Positions 17,197 through 25,877 of a DNA stretch of 64,000 bases are shown piece by piece (the first letter of the stretch is position 1; each line of letters begins with the position of its first letter). Under the pieces are notes generated by a model, which was not told the DNA's origin, searched no databases, and was given only the letters and a program-made list of their open reading frames with translations. This DNA is from Deltaproteobacteria bacterium (GTDB lineage: Bacteria > Desulfobacterota > Desulfobacteria > Desulfobacterales > C00003060). Where the stretch lies: the NCBI GenBank assembly GCA_003647275.1, contig QMMN01000009.1, positions 1 to 64,000 on the forward strand. Direction: 5' to 3'. Both the position numbers and the translations under genes were made by a program.

Positions 17197-20031
17197 ATGA
17201 ATAAGAAATTAATGATTATAGGGTTCGGGATTATCGCTGTTCTATTGCTTTGGTCAGGGGTTTCAATCTATCCTGACTGGCTGTGGTTCGAAAATCTAGG
17301 CTTCTCGCCTGTTTTCTGGACCATGCTTTTGAGCAAATTCGGGTTCGGTTTGTTGATTTGGTTGCTTTTGATTCTTATCATATGCTTTAACCTTTACGCC
17401 GCCAAACGTTTAAACCCAGGCAACGGGCCAGGGGTGGCCTTTAAAGATGAGGAGGGTTATCTTTCCCAACTTGGCCTTTCAGATAGGGCCTTAAATTCTC
17501 TCCTCATGGCTTTTATTCTGATTCTTAGTTTTATTATTGCGTCCAAGGGCGCCGACCAATGGGATATGCTCCTGCGCTATCTATATCAGCAGCCTTTTGG
17601 CAGCACGGATCCTATTTTTAACAGGGACATCGGTTTTTATCTGTTCTCTCTTCCCTTGTACATTTTCGTCCGAAACGGGTTATTGGTCCTTTTCATTTTG
17701 GCTGGCCTGGTCACTATGGGTTGGTATCTGAAACAGGGTGCGCTTCAAATAGAGGGTGAATTTAGTCAAGTGGAGGGTGTCCCAACTTCTTTACCTAAAA
17801 TTACCATTGCACCAAAAGCCAAGAAGCACCTTATTTTCTTGGGAGGAATCATTGTTCTACTCCTGGCCTGGGGTTATCATCTGAAAATATATGGACTTTT
17901 ATATTCTACACAGGGACCTGCTTTTGGTGCCAGCTATACCGATGTCCACATCAAGGTCCTGGCCTATAAGGTTTTGATCATTATCTCCCTGGGCTTTGCC
18001 TTAGTCCTTTTTCTCAACGCCTTTAAATTCATGACGAAATTAATCTGGTTAAGTGGAGGAGTTTGGATAGGGGCTGTGTTGTTGCTTGCGACCCTGCTCC
18101 CCATCCTGGTACAAAAATTTGTGGTTAAGCCCAATGAACTGATTAGAGAATCACCCTACATTGCTTACAATATTGATTATACCCGTAACGCCTATAATCT
18201 GAATAGGATAAAACAAGTCAATTTTGAAGTTAGTGACAAATTAAGTGCAGAGGACATCAAGAAGCATGATGTAACGATTCAAAATATCAGGATCTGGGAC
18301 GAGCGTCCTTTACTTCAAACCTACAGGCAGATTCAAACCATACGGCTATATTACGATTTTAACGATGTAGACGTAGATCGTTATCTAATCAATAATCAAT
18401 ATCGACAAGTCATGTTGGCCGCCCGGGAGTTGGTGGTAAATCAACTTCCTCCCCAGGCAAATACCTGGGTCAATAGACACCTTATCTATACCCATGGTTA
18501 CGGATTGGCCTCAAGCCCGGTCAATGAAGTGACCAGCGAGGGACTGCCCCGCCTCTTGATCAAAGACGTGCCGCCTTCCTTTGTACCTGACCTGAAGATA
18601 GAGCGCCCAGAGATCTATTATGGAGAAAAAACGGATGAGTATGTTCTTATAAAGACGAAGACCAAGGAGTTTGATTACCCCAAGGGGGACAAGAATGTCT
18701 ATACCATCTATCAGGGAAGGGGAGGTGTCCCTATCAAATCTTTTTTCAGAAGGCTTTTATTTGCCGTTGAATTTTTGGATCCACAGATACTATTTACCAC
18801 TTATTTAAGTCCAGAGAGTAGAATAATGTATAACCGCCGGATTGGCAGGCGGGCGGGTTTGATTGCCCCATTTCTCGATTATGACGGTGATCCGTACCTG
18901 GTTGTCTCCGGAGGAAAGCTCTATTGGATTCAAGACGCCTACACGACCTCTGATATGTATCCCTATTCTAGCCGATCTTATGGCCGTTTTAGAAATAAAG
19001 GACTAAGCTACATCCGGAATTCAGTCAAGGTAACGATCGATGCCTATAATGGGGATGTGGCTTTCTATATGATTGATGAAAAAGATCCGATTGTTCAAAC
19101 CTATTCGAGTATATTCCCTGATTTATTTAAGCCTTTCAATGAAATGCCTGCTGATCTGAAAAAGCACATCCGGTACCCCAAGGACCTCTTTAAAATCCAA
19201 GTGGATATATACACGAAATATCACATGCAAGATGTCCAGGTCTTCTATAACCAGGAAGACCTCTGGCAAATTCCTGATGAGTTGTATGGTGACAGCCGAC
19301 AGGAAATGGAACCTTACTATATCATTATAAAATTGCCCGAAGGGGAAAAGGAGGAGTTTCTTCTGATGCTCCCTTTCACCCCTTCCAAAAAGGATAATAT
19401 GATTGGCTGGCTGGCGGCCAGAAGTGACCTGCCCAACTACAGGAATCTGTTAGTCTACAAATTACCCAAGGAAAAACTGGTCTATGGACCGATGCAGATT
19501 GAAGCCAGGGTGGATCAGCAAACAGATATCTCCCGGGAGTTGAGCTTATGGGGTCAGAGAGGTTCCAGAGTCATCAGGGGCAATCTCCTAGCCATTCCCA
19601 TCAGTGATACATTTATCTATGTGGAGCCGGTTTACTTGGAAGCCAAACAAGAAAAAAGCGAATTGCCCTTAACAGGATCACCTCAGAGAGGAGGTGTGCA
19701 AGTTTCTTCACAACAGGACAAATCAAGGGGCGCCGCCTTACCGGAATTAAAAAGGGTTATTGTCGCTTTTAGCAATCGCGTAGTCATGGAGGAAAATCTT
19801 GATAAGGCCTTAAGCAGCGTATTGAGTAGGGAAATATCTCCCAAACACTTGGCCCCCCCATCTATCCCTCAAACCCAAAATATTTCTAAACTAGGCGTGT
19901 TGGCTCTGGAACACTATCATAAAGCCAAAGATTACTTGCGCCAGGGGAATTGGGCTGAATACGGGAGGGAACTGGAAAACTTAGAGAAAATCTTAAAAGA
20001 AATATCTAGTATAACGAAGGAAAAGAAATAA
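17197..20031 (+). CDS. UPF0182-family large membrane protein
   Basis: A 944-residue protein of the UPF0182 (COG1615) family, whose usual length is 900-1000. The N-terminal third has about seven membrane segments, starting with LMIIGFGIIAVLLLWSGVSI. It carries the family's early PDWLWFENLGF motif. The rest is a large soluble domain with conserved stretches such as NPYIAYNIDYTRNAY-like SPYIAYNIDYTRNAYNL and GPMQIEARVDQ, and a charged, helical C-terminus. The family has no established function. ATG at 17197 follows GGGGAGAAA. It stands alone with wide gaps on both sides. Confidence 0.92.
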   Translation: MNKKLMIIGFGIIAVLLLWSGVSIYPDWLWFENLGFSPVFWTMLLSKFGFGLLIWLLLILIICFNLYAAKRLNPGNGPGVAFKDEEGYLSQLGLSDRALNSLLMAFILILSFIIASKGADQWDMLLRYLYQQPFGSTDPIFNRDIGFYLFSLPLYIFVRNGLLVLFILAGLVTMGWYLKQGALQIEGEFSQVEGVPTSLPKITIAPKAKKHLIFLGGIIVLLLAWGYHLKIYGLLYSTQGPAFGASYTDVHIKVLAYKVLIIISLGFALVLFLNAFKFMTKLIWLSGGVWIGAVLLLATLLPILVQKFVVKPNELIRESPYIAYNIDYTRNAYNLNRIKQVNFEVSDKLSAEDIKKHDVTIQNIRIWDERPLLQTYRQIQTIRLYYDFNDVDVDRYLINNQYRQVMLAARELVVNQLPPQANTWVNRHLIYTHGYGLASSPVNEVTSEGLPRLLIKDVPPSFVPDLKIERPEIYYGEKTDEYVLIKTKTKEFDYPKGDKNVYTIYQGRGGVPIKSFFRRLLFAVEFLDPQILFTTYLSPESRIMYNRRIGRRAGLIAPFLDYDGDPYLVVSGGKLYWIQDAYTTSDMYPYSSRSYGRFRNKGLSYIRNSVKVTIDAYNGDVAFYMIDEKDPIVQTYSSIFPDLFKPFNEMPADLKKHIRYPKDLFKIQVDIYTKYHMQDVQVFYNQEDLWQIPDELYGDSRQEMEPYYIIIKLPEGEKEEFLLMLPFTPSKKDNMIGWLAARSDLPNYRNLLVYKLPKEKLVYGPMQIEARVDQQTDISRELSLWGQRGSRVIRGNLLAIPISDTFIYVEPVYLEAKQEKSELPLTGSPQRGGVQVSSQQDKSRGAALPELKRVIVAFSNRVVMEENLDKALSSVLSREISPKHLAPPSIPQTQNISKLGVLALEHYHKAKDYLRQGNWAEYGRELENLEKILKEISSITKEKK

Positions 20032-20223
20032 TAAAAGTTTGAGATCATGGGCCTTCGTTTCTGGAGACGAATTAGACTGGCACCAAGGTCACTGCGGAGA
20101 AATATTTCTACGAACTTATGACACTGAAGCAGGATGATGAAATCGCCTGGACTGAGTTTGAGAGGCGTTAGGGGGTAAATTTTCGGTTCCCATTGACAGA
20201 AATACCCTCCGAGCACTTTCCTC

Positions 20224-20252
20224 TTGACACCGCGCCTCGGCTCCCCTATGTT
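20224..20252 (+). promoter_or_regulatory. Probable sigma70-type promoter upstream of rdgC
   Basis: TTGACA at 20224-20229, a 17-bp spacer, and TATGTT at 20247-20252. It reads towards rdgC, 150 bases away; the first part of the transcript would contain the palindromic repeat at 20265-20340. Confidence 0.5.
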
Positions 20253-20264
20253 TCGCCCTTCGCA

Positions 20265-20340
20265 TTGAAGCGCCCTGCAGGTTCTGCCTGACGGCAGTGC
20301 TTCGCGGGCTGCAGGGAATGCGCTCGCTTTTGCAGTTCAG
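20265..20340 (-). repeat. Palindromic repeat family 1, copy A (core inverted relative to flank)
   Basis: The right end is the reverse complement of GAACTGCAAAAGCGAGCGC, the family's left flank. The central TTCTGCCTGACGGCAG-TGCTTCGCGGG (20282-20308) is still in plus orientation, as in copies at 24381, 49385 and 60690. So flank and core have opposite relative orientation here. Stem words CCCTGCAG / CTGCAGGG border the core. Confidence 0.8.
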
Positions 20341-20404
20341 GGGACTGGAGCGGCCTTTGGACATAAAGTCCTGTCCAAAGAAAAAACGGGGGTTAGGCAG
20401 AATT

Positions 20405-21019
20405 ATGGGGCTTTTGTCATCTACTGTTTCTATCACGCGGTACAGAGTTGAAGGCAGACTTGAAGAACCGGTTCCTGAAACAATGGCCAAGTGCCTTAAG
20501 AAAAACGCCATCCCAGACATAGATGATGATGTTTCAGACAAAACTGTGGGTTGGACATCATTTGACAAGCCATTTAACCCTGATTTTGAAAGTTCGTCTT
20601 TTCTTATCGGCACCTATTTTGTCTTTTCACTAAGAATAGACAAGAAAACCGTTCCCCCCTCTCTCATAAAGAAACACTGTGCCATGGAAACGGCCAGGCG
20701 GCTTGCTGCGACTGGACGAAAATATTTGTCACGCGACGAAAAAAGGATGATAAAAGAACATGTCACAAGTGTTTTGACATTGCGTATTCCTGCAACTCCC
20801 AGCGTTTATGATCTGATATGGAATTATGAAGAGTCTGTTTTGTGGTTTTTCTCGACTTTGAAATCAGCCAATGATGAGCTAGAGACATTGTTCTTCAGGT
20901 CGTTTCAGCTTCCCCTTATCAGGCTCTTTCCATACACCACCGCTGATCTGGTAATGGGCCTTTCTGATACACAGCGTGATATCCTGGTCAAGCTTTCTGC
21001 GACAGACTTTACGGAGTAA
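20405..21019 (+). CDS. rdgC: RdgC-like protein, N-terminal part
   Basis: A 204-residue protein beginning MGLLSSTVSITRYRVEG, matching the start of recombination-associated RdgC-type proteins, which bind DNA as a ring and limit RecA action. E. coli RdgC is 303 residues; here the match ends after about 200 and a second frame follows four bases later. Longer readings from 20297 run through the palindromic repeat and are unlikely. The ribosome site is weak (GTTAGG). Nucleoid-associated, cytoplasmic role is inferred from family. Confidence 0.75.
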   Translation: MGLLSSTVSITRYRVEGRLEEPVPETMAKCLKKNAIPDIDDDVSDKTVGWTSFDKPFNPDFESSSFLIGTYFVFSLRIDKKTVPPSLIKKHCAMETARRLAATGRKYLSRDEKRMIKEHVTSVLTLRIPATPSVYDLIWNYEESVLWFFSTLKSANDELETLFFRSFQLPLIRLFPYTTADLVMGLSDTQRDILVKLSATDFTE

Positions 21020-21022
21020 CCC

Positions 21023-21547
21023 ATGCTTGATGTTGCCGTTTCTTACAATCGTTATAAGTTTTTGGGGCATGAGTACCTGACGTGGTTATGGTTTGTTATC
21101 GAGAAGGGTCAACATGAGATAAGAAAACTGGAGCAAGAACCCGTATCCCTGCAGATCGGCAATCGTATTGTACTTGTGAACAGGCAAAAGGACACGGTGG
21201 AAAGCATTACCATAAAGGGTGACGATGCAGGTCTTGAAGAGGGCATTTTGGCGCTGAGGAAAGGGGCCGTCGTGACAGAGCTCAATCTTTCTTATAAGAT
21301 GGGTGATCAGGAATGGCGCTTTACCGTTAAAGCAGAATCCCTGCATATGGTGGGACTTAAGTGCCCCCAGACAGGATCTGTGGAGTCGCAAGAGGATATA
21401 GAGGGGGCTGTGCTTGAAAAGGTATACCTTTATGATAAGGCCATCCAGTTGACGGACAACCTCTTCAAGCAATTCATCACATTGAGGGTATCAGAGGACT
21501 GGGACAAAAAGGTGGTCCCCCTCATGAGACAATGGATATATTCATGA
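21023..21547 (+). CDS. RdgC-associated protein, possible second half of RdgC
   Basis: A 174-residue protein starting 3 bases after the rdgC stop, so certainly cotranscribed. It begins MLDVAVSYNRYKFLGHEYLTWLWF and has no signal peptide or metal motif. The phrase FLGHEYLTWLWF is like one in the middle of single-chain RdgC-type proteins, and the summed length (204 + 174) approximates a full RdgC. I read the pair as a two-gene RdgC; whether this is a frameshift or a stable split cannot be settled here. Confidence 0.6.
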   Translation: MLDVAVSYNRYKFLGHEYLTWLWFVIEKGQHEIRKLEQEPVSLQIGNRIVLVNRQKDTVESITIKGDDAGLEEGILALRKGAVVTELNLSYKMGDQEWRFTVKAESLHMVGLKCPQTGSVESQEDIEGAVLEKVYLYDKAIQLTDNLFKQFITLRVSEDWDKKVVPLMRQWIYS

Positions 21548-21598
21548 AATAGCCGGACTGCATCCCACCCGCCTTGCCCCCGCACAAATCGGATTCGT

Positions 21599-21651
21599 GA
21601 ACTGCGAAAGCGAGCGCATGCTTTGCAGCAAGCTGCAGGGAGCTTCAATAA
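21599..21651 (+). repeat. Palindromic repeat family 1, copy B (short form)
   Basis: GAACTGCGAAAGCGAGCGCAT, then a TTTGCAGCAAGCTGCAGGGAGCTTCAATA-type right end in two parts. The 27-bp core found in other copies is absent, leaving a simple stem GCAGCAAGCTGC. Confidence 0.75.
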
Positions 21652-21693
21652 TTCGGGTCGGGGGGGTTGCCAGGCGTAAAAGCAAGAAAAAGC

Positions 21694-21725
21694 AAAGCCG
21701 GCTGATGAAAGCCGGCTTTTTGTTT
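21694..21725. terminator. Bidirectional rho-independent terminator
   Basis: Stem AAAGCCGGCT / AGCCGGCTTT (21694-21703 and 21710-21719), loop GATGAA, followed by TTTTTGTTTT. An A-rich tract on the other side gives T-runs on the minus strand as well. It lies between the convergent genes ending at 21547 and 21748 and can serve both. Confidence 0.85.
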
Positions 21726-21747
21726 TCGGACTCGCTCCTTTACACAA

Positions 21748-22239
21748 TCACGAACAAGTAGAACCGCAGCTGCTACAGGCCGATGGTGTACAGGAGGACA
21801 GGCTGGGCGTATCATTGATCTCAAGGACTTTCACTTCAAAGGTCAGCGTCTTGCCTGCCAGGGGGTGATTTAGATCCACAGTGATCTTTTCCTCGTCCAC
21901 ATGTGTCACCTTGGCCGGGATCCGGCCGCCCTGAGGATTCCGGAGGGCCAAAACCTGACCGACCTGTGGGTTCAATCCCTGAGGTAGTTCAGAGCGCATA
22001 AAACTTTGCTTCAGGCTCTCGTCCCGATGCTCGTAAGCCTCCTCAGGAGAAAGGGTAAAGGTCTTCTTTTCGTTTTCGACCATGCCTATGAGTGCGTCCT
22101 CGAATCCCTTGATGATCCTGCCTGCCCCAACTTCAACTTCAATGGGGTGGGAATTGCGGCTGGAATCGAAGACCTCCCCATTTTCCAGGGTGCCCGTGTA
22201 ATCGAGTTTGACAAAATGACCCCTTTCAACTTTTTTCAT
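21748..22239 (-). CDS. slyD: SlyD-like FKBP-type peptidyl-prolyl isomerase
   Basis: A 163-residue cytoplasmic isomerase. The FKBP part opens with VKLDYTGTLENGEVFDSS and GAGRIIKGFEDALIGM; the insert-in-flap chaperone domain follows (about 70-120), then the closing FKBP strand (GKTLTFEVKVLEI). The last 15 residues hold four cysteines (SCTPSACSSCGSTCS), shorter than the His-rich tail of E. coli SlyD but able to bind metal. AAGGAG sits just before the ATG. SlyD homologues help fold proteins and deliver nickel. Confidence 0.9.
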   Translation of the reverse strand: MKKVERGHFVKLDYTGTLENGEVFDSSRNSHPIEVEVGAGRIIKGFEDALIGMVENEKKTFTLSPEEAYEHRDESLKQSFMRSELPQGLNPQVGQVLALRNPQGGRIPAKVTHVDEEKITVDLNHPLAGKTLTFEVKVLEINDTPSLSSCTPSACSSCGSTCS

Positions 22240-22309
22240 GCTATACTCCTTCTAAGTTTGGATTGTGTTCCTTATTTAAATATGAAATACACTAACAGGT
22301 ATTTCCGCA

Positions 22310-23653
22310 ATGTCAACACAGAAGCCTCCTTTTAACGATAATAGGCGTTTTCTGGCCAATGAAACGGACAATCCTCTACACGAGGCTTTTGATCATAAAA
22401 TGACCGTCCATGCCATGCCTAAAGGCGAATCAATCCGGCCGGAGAAATTGCCTGGGCTTTGGGCAGATGTAATGTCTGCCAAAGATGGCTCCCCGATACG
22501 TACAATCTATATCCACATCCCTTTTTGTGAGGGGCATTGTCTTTTCTGTGGCTTTTATCAAAACGCTTATCGTTTGGATCTGGCCGAGCAATATGTGGAG
22601 GCCCTTATTCGGGAAATGGAACTTACGGCCGGAACGTCTTTTATCAATGCACGTCCTTTTCAGGCCGTCTACTTTGGTGGGGGCACACCAACAGCCCTTC
22701 CGGCTGAATCACTGACCAGGCTGGTCTCTACCGTGAAAACCCTTTTTCCCCTTTCCAACGATTGTGAAATCACCCTTGAGGGGCGGATCTACAATTTTGC
22801 CAAAGAAAAGATTGAGGCTGCTTTGAGTGCTGGCATAAATCGCTTTTCTCTGGGAGTCCAGACTTTTGATACTCGGATTAGAAAACGTCTGGGCCGAAGA
22901 GAACCAAGGAAAAAGGTGATTAAGACCCTGACTTATCTTCGGGATCTGGGCAAGGCAGTCGCCATTATCGATCTGATTTATGGTTTGCCAGACCAGTCAC
23001 TTGAGATCTGGGAGGACGATATCAGAACCTTTCTTTCCCTTGAGCTTGATGGCTGTGACCTTTATCAGCTAAGTATTTTCAGGGGAGGACTGTTAGAGAA
23101 GTCGGTTGCTAAAGGTTCCCTGCCCAGACCAGCCACCTTAAAGGAACAGGCAGACTACTATGTTCGAGGCGTAGAGCTTATGGAGGCAGCCCACTACCGC
23201 CGCATTTCCATGACCCACTGGGCGCGGATGAGCAGGGAAAGAAGTCTTTACAATCTCTTTTCCCGGGGTCGGGGTGATTGTGTGCCCCTTGGCTCTGGGG
23301 CCGGCGGCTGGCTCAGAAACTATTTCTTCTTTGTGGAAGGGGACCTTAAAGATTATTTCAGTGCGATCAAAGCAGGGAGAAAGCCTCTGTCCTTTGGTGT
23401 GAAGCGCCCCCAAAGGGATTTTCTCTTCAGAGACATTTCCTACCAGATGGAACTCGGCTATTGCGACCTGGAGGAACTCTCCAAGCGCCATGACCTTGAT
23501 CTTTTGACAATCTTGCGGCCAATAATTTCTCAGTGGGAAAAAGTAGACTTAATTAAGCTCACAGATGGCTGCCTTTACCTTACCAGGCCTGGAGAATTCT
23601 GGGCGGTCAATCTGGCCCAGATGCTCATAGATCGCATCCAAAAAGATCAGTAA
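22310..23653 (+). CDS. hutW: Radical SAM haem-degradation enzyme (ChuW/HutW-like)
   Basis: A 447-residue cytoplasmic radical SAM enzyme of the HemN/HemW superfamily. The cluster-binding CEGHCLFC (CxxxCxxC, about residues 77-84) is followed by the GGGTPTAL motif and a helical C-terminal region (MTHWAR, GSGAGGWL) that differs from coproporphyrinogen dehydrogenases. Length and sequence type fit ChuW/HutW, which open haem anaerobically by a methyltransferase-type reaction. Divergent from slyD with a 70-bp gap. HemW is the main alternative. Confidence 0.75.
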   Translation: MSTQKPPFNDNRRFLANETDNPLHEAFDHKMTVHAMPKGESIRPEKLPGLWADVMSAKDGSPIRTIYIHIPFCEGHCLFCGFYQNAYRLDLAEQYVEALIREMELTAGTSFINARPFQAVYFGGGTPTALPAESLTRLVSTVKTLFPLSNDCEITLEGRIYNFAKEKIEAALSAGINRFSLGVQTFDTRIRKRLGRREPRKKVIKTLTYLRDLGKAVAIIDLIYGLPDQSLEIWEDDIRTFLSLELDGCDLYQLSIFRGGLLEKSVAKGSLPRPATLKEQADYYVRGVELMEAAHYRRISMTHWARMSRERSLYNLFSRGRGDCVPLGSGAGGWLRNYFFFVEGDLKDYFSAIKAGRKPLSFGVKRPQRDFLFRDISYQMELGYCDLEELSKRHDLDLLTILRPIISQWEKVDLIKLTDGCLYLTRPGEFWAVNLAQMLIDRIQKDQ

Positions 23654-23746
23654 GGCAAGATTGGGGGTGTCAATTGTCCCTTGTCTTTTCCTGTTTCATG
23701 CTAAAAAACCATCCCAATTGGATTCAGTTTCGAGCTGAATTTTATT

Positions 23747-24250
23747 ATGGTCAAAGGCGATCGGTTCGGTAAGTACGGGGAGACCAAAGGGATTGCCAGG
23801 CTGAGACAGGCCAGGGCCGCGGATGTGGATTATATCCGAGCTCTAAGCAAGAAGGTGTTTCAGCAGTACGGCCCTTATGAAAACATCCTGGCGTGCTGGT
23901 TTGAGTCGGGCATCACCGTGACCCTTTTGGCGTTGATGCAAAAACGACCTGTGGGGTTCGTCATGCTCGACCGACTTGAGCATAAGTGGTATCTTCCCCG
24001 GGTGTGTGAGCTGTTGGCCATTGCAGTAGAACCCTTAAGATGGAGACTTGGCATTGGTGATCTTCTCATGAGGGGGGTCCAGAGGAAGGCTAAGGAGCTG
24101 GGAATTAAGACACTGGTTTTGCATACAGCCGCAGAAAACTTGCCTGGACAGAAGCTTTTCAAGAAACATGAATTTATCCCGTTCAAGATCAAGAAGCATT
24201 TTTACCCCGAGGGCCAGGATGCCCTGATGATGTACAAGGATATTGTTTAA
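23747..24250 (+). CDS. GNAT-family N-acetyltransferase
   Basis: A 167-residue acetyltransferase with the GNAT fold after about residue 22: ARAADVDYIRALSKKVF at the start, the acetyl-CoA loop LAIAVEPLRWRLGIGDLLM (V-x-x-x-x-R-x-x-GIG pattern) and LVLHTAAENLPGQKLFKKHEF, typical of RimI-like members. The first 20 residues (VKGDRFGKYGETK) are an extension that resembles the small ORF at 13194. The acceptor is unknown. It stands alone. Confidence 0.85.
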   Translation: MVKGDRFGKYGETKGIARLRQARAADVDYIRALSKKVFQQYGPYENILACWFESGITVTLLALMQKRPVGFVMLDRLEHKWYLPRVCELLAIAVEPLRWRLGIGDLLMRGVQRKAKELGIKTLVLHTAAENLPGQKLFKKHEFIPFKIKKHFYPEGQDALMMYKDIV

Positions 24251-24380
24251 GATTTTGTGGGACGGGACTTCAAAAACGGGTCGGACCGTGCCAACCGATT
24301 GATGTTGGTTAACAGCCGTGCACCTGGCATGAGGAGATTCCCATTGACGGCTGATAAACAGCAAAAAAGGGCTAAAATTT

Positions 24381-24455
24381 GAACTGCAAAAGCGAGCGCA
24401 TCCTCCAGATTCTGCCTGACGGCAGTGCTTCTCGGGCCGCAGGGCGCTGCAATAA
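24381..24455 (+). repeat. Palindromic repeat family 1, copy C
   Basis: GAACTGCAAAAGCGAGCGCAT, then the core TTCTGCCTGACGGCAG and TGCTTCTCGGG, then CCGCAGGGCGCTGCAATA. Full-length copy with a few changes in the stem. The rest of the 315-bp gap 24251-24565 shows no gene. Confidence 0.75.
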
Positions 24456-24565
24456 GGATGATACGAAGATTTTGGAGGAGAGGCTATAAGTTTTCTGAAG
24501 ACAATGGATGAGGCCCAGGGGGGTGCAGAGACCTTCCGTTCATCTCATCGGCGCAGGAGGTCCTT

Positions 24566-24721
24566 ATGACACTCAAGACTCGATCTCTCATTTATTTGGT
24601 AGGGTTGTCTGTTGTTGATGTGGTCATCCCCATCCCGATCCTTGGTATGATCTTGATTTTCGTGGTACTGCAGAAGCCCCCTTTGTTTCTGAAGGTGGTA
24701 CGCGAGCTTTACGAGATATAG
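24566..24721 (+). CDS. Small one-segment membrane protein
   Basis: A 51-residue frame below the usual size cut-off. The ATG is preceded by CAGGAGGTCCTT, a near-ideal ribosome site. The product has one hydrophobic segment of about 26 residues (LIYLVGLSVVDVVIPIPILG and MILIFVVL) between a basic start (MTLKTR) and a basic end. The family is not known to me. The strong ribosome site and coherent membrane profile support expression. Confidence 0.55.
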   Translation: MTLKTRSLIYLVGLSVVDVVIPIPILGMILIFVVLQKPPLFLKVVRELYEI

Positions 24722-24774
24722 TACTCCTTCCCGTTCAAGCATTCTACACGATCAGGACAAGATCGGGGGCATCC

Positions 24775-24876
24775 GTGACCGGCTTGCTTTCCGCAAGGCT
24801 CCCTATAGAAAAAAGGATTAACGGCGTTCCTGTCGTGGATTAGGGGAAGCTGTTGGAAATGGTTCAACAGCGGTGA
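24775..24876 (+). pseudogene. CBS-domain relic
   Basis: In one frame the sequence reads IEKRINGVPVVD, an in-frame TAG (24841-24843), then GKLLEMVQQ and another stop. This is the characteristic end of a CBS domain (INGVPVVD..GKLLG.V). The stop replaces the residue just after the aspartate. Nothing of the rest of the protein remains. Confidence 0.6.
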
Positions 24877-24914
24877 TTTTTCATGACTAGATGGCTTTTT
24901 CGGGGGTGATTCCC

Positions 24915-25877
24915 ATGGAGAGGAAAGGATACAGCCATTTCAGGGATAAGGAATGTCTCTTCAAGGTGCTGGAGGAAATAAAGGCTCGGGTCAACCATGA
25001 CTATTCAAATTTGGCAATAATGCTGTGCAAGGAGATCAAGGAATATTACCGGCAGATACCGAAAAAAGCCGACGAATCCGGAAAAAAAGTGAAGCCGAAG
25101 CTGCTTGTTGGCTTGTCAGGAGGCGTGGATTCTTCAGTTGTCGTATATCTAGCCGCTAAAGCCGTTGGTGTTGAAAACGTTGTTGCGATCACCATGCCTG
25201 CAAGGGGGAATGATAAAAGCGTCCATTTCTCGAACCTTGTGAGAGAGAAGTTAGGGATGAATGACCAATCTGTCCAGTACGTTATTCCCATCTCGGAGAT
25301 TGTCAGAAAGGAAATAGAAACAATCAACAGCCTTAGATGGAAAGGTATTGCAATCAACGCTGTAAGAAAACGCCAAACAGATATGGACAGGATGCGCATA
25401 GGCAACTTTGCCTCACGGGCAAGGATCGCGATTCTTTATGACATAGCAAGGAAAGTGAACGGAAAGGTCCTTGGAACAGGCAACCGTCCGGAGTTTGTGC
25501 AAGGCTATGCAGCAAAATATGGAACACCCATCTCTTTTGATTTCGGCATCCTAGACGAGCTGTACAAGACTGACATTTATGAGCTTGCCACAGTTTTGAA
25601 CCTGCCTGAAGAGATTATCAACAAGACGCCATCCACAGGCTACTTTCCCGGCCAGACCCACGAAGAGGAGCTTGGAGCTACCTGTGAGGAGCAGGATGCA
25701 TTAGCCTTCTTGCTGTTTGAAAAAAGGAAAGGGATAGATGAGATTGTAAAGAAGTATAAAATCAAAAAGGCATTTGTTAAAACAATGCTTAAAAGATACG
25801 AAAGAAGCAAGGAGAAGCGTATGCTCAGGCAGCCTCACATCAAATTGGGGTTCATAGAGGATGGAAATGTTCAATGA
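24915..25877 (+). CDS. nadE: NAD synthase (ammonia-dependent type)
   Basis: A 320-residue enzyme of the PP-loop ATPase family, making NAD from deamido-NAD, ATP and ammonia in the cytoplasm. The pyrophosphate loop is LLVGLSGGVDSSV. Further marks are RIGNFASRARIAILYDIA, VLGTGNRPEFVQGYAAKYG and TGYFPGQTHEEELGA. There is no nitrilase/glutaminase domain. The start at 24915 follows GGGGGTG; a start at 24891 adds eight residues. It overlaps the next gene by 17 bases. The wording of the C-terminus looks more archaeal than proteobacterial to me, but this is an impression. Confidence 0.85.
   Translation: MERKGYSHFRDKECLFKVLEEIKARVNHDYSNLAIMLCKEIKEYYRQIPKKADESGKKVKPKLLVGLSGGVDSSVVVYLAAKAVGVENVVAITMPARGNDKSVHFSNLVREKLGMNDQSVQYVIPISEIVRKEIETINSLRWKGIAINAVRKRQTDMDRMRIGNFASRARIAILYDIARKVNGKVLGTGNRPEFVQGYAAKYGTPISFDFGILDELYKTDIYELATVLNLPEEIINKTPSTGYFPGQTHEEELGATCEEQDALAFLLFEKRKGIDEIVKKYKIKKAFVKTMLKRYERSKEKRMLRQPHIKLGFIEDGNVQ

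Noticed and set aside
20116-20613. 165-residue minus-strand frame
   Set aside because: Runs across the palindromic repeat and antisense to rdgC; no domain.
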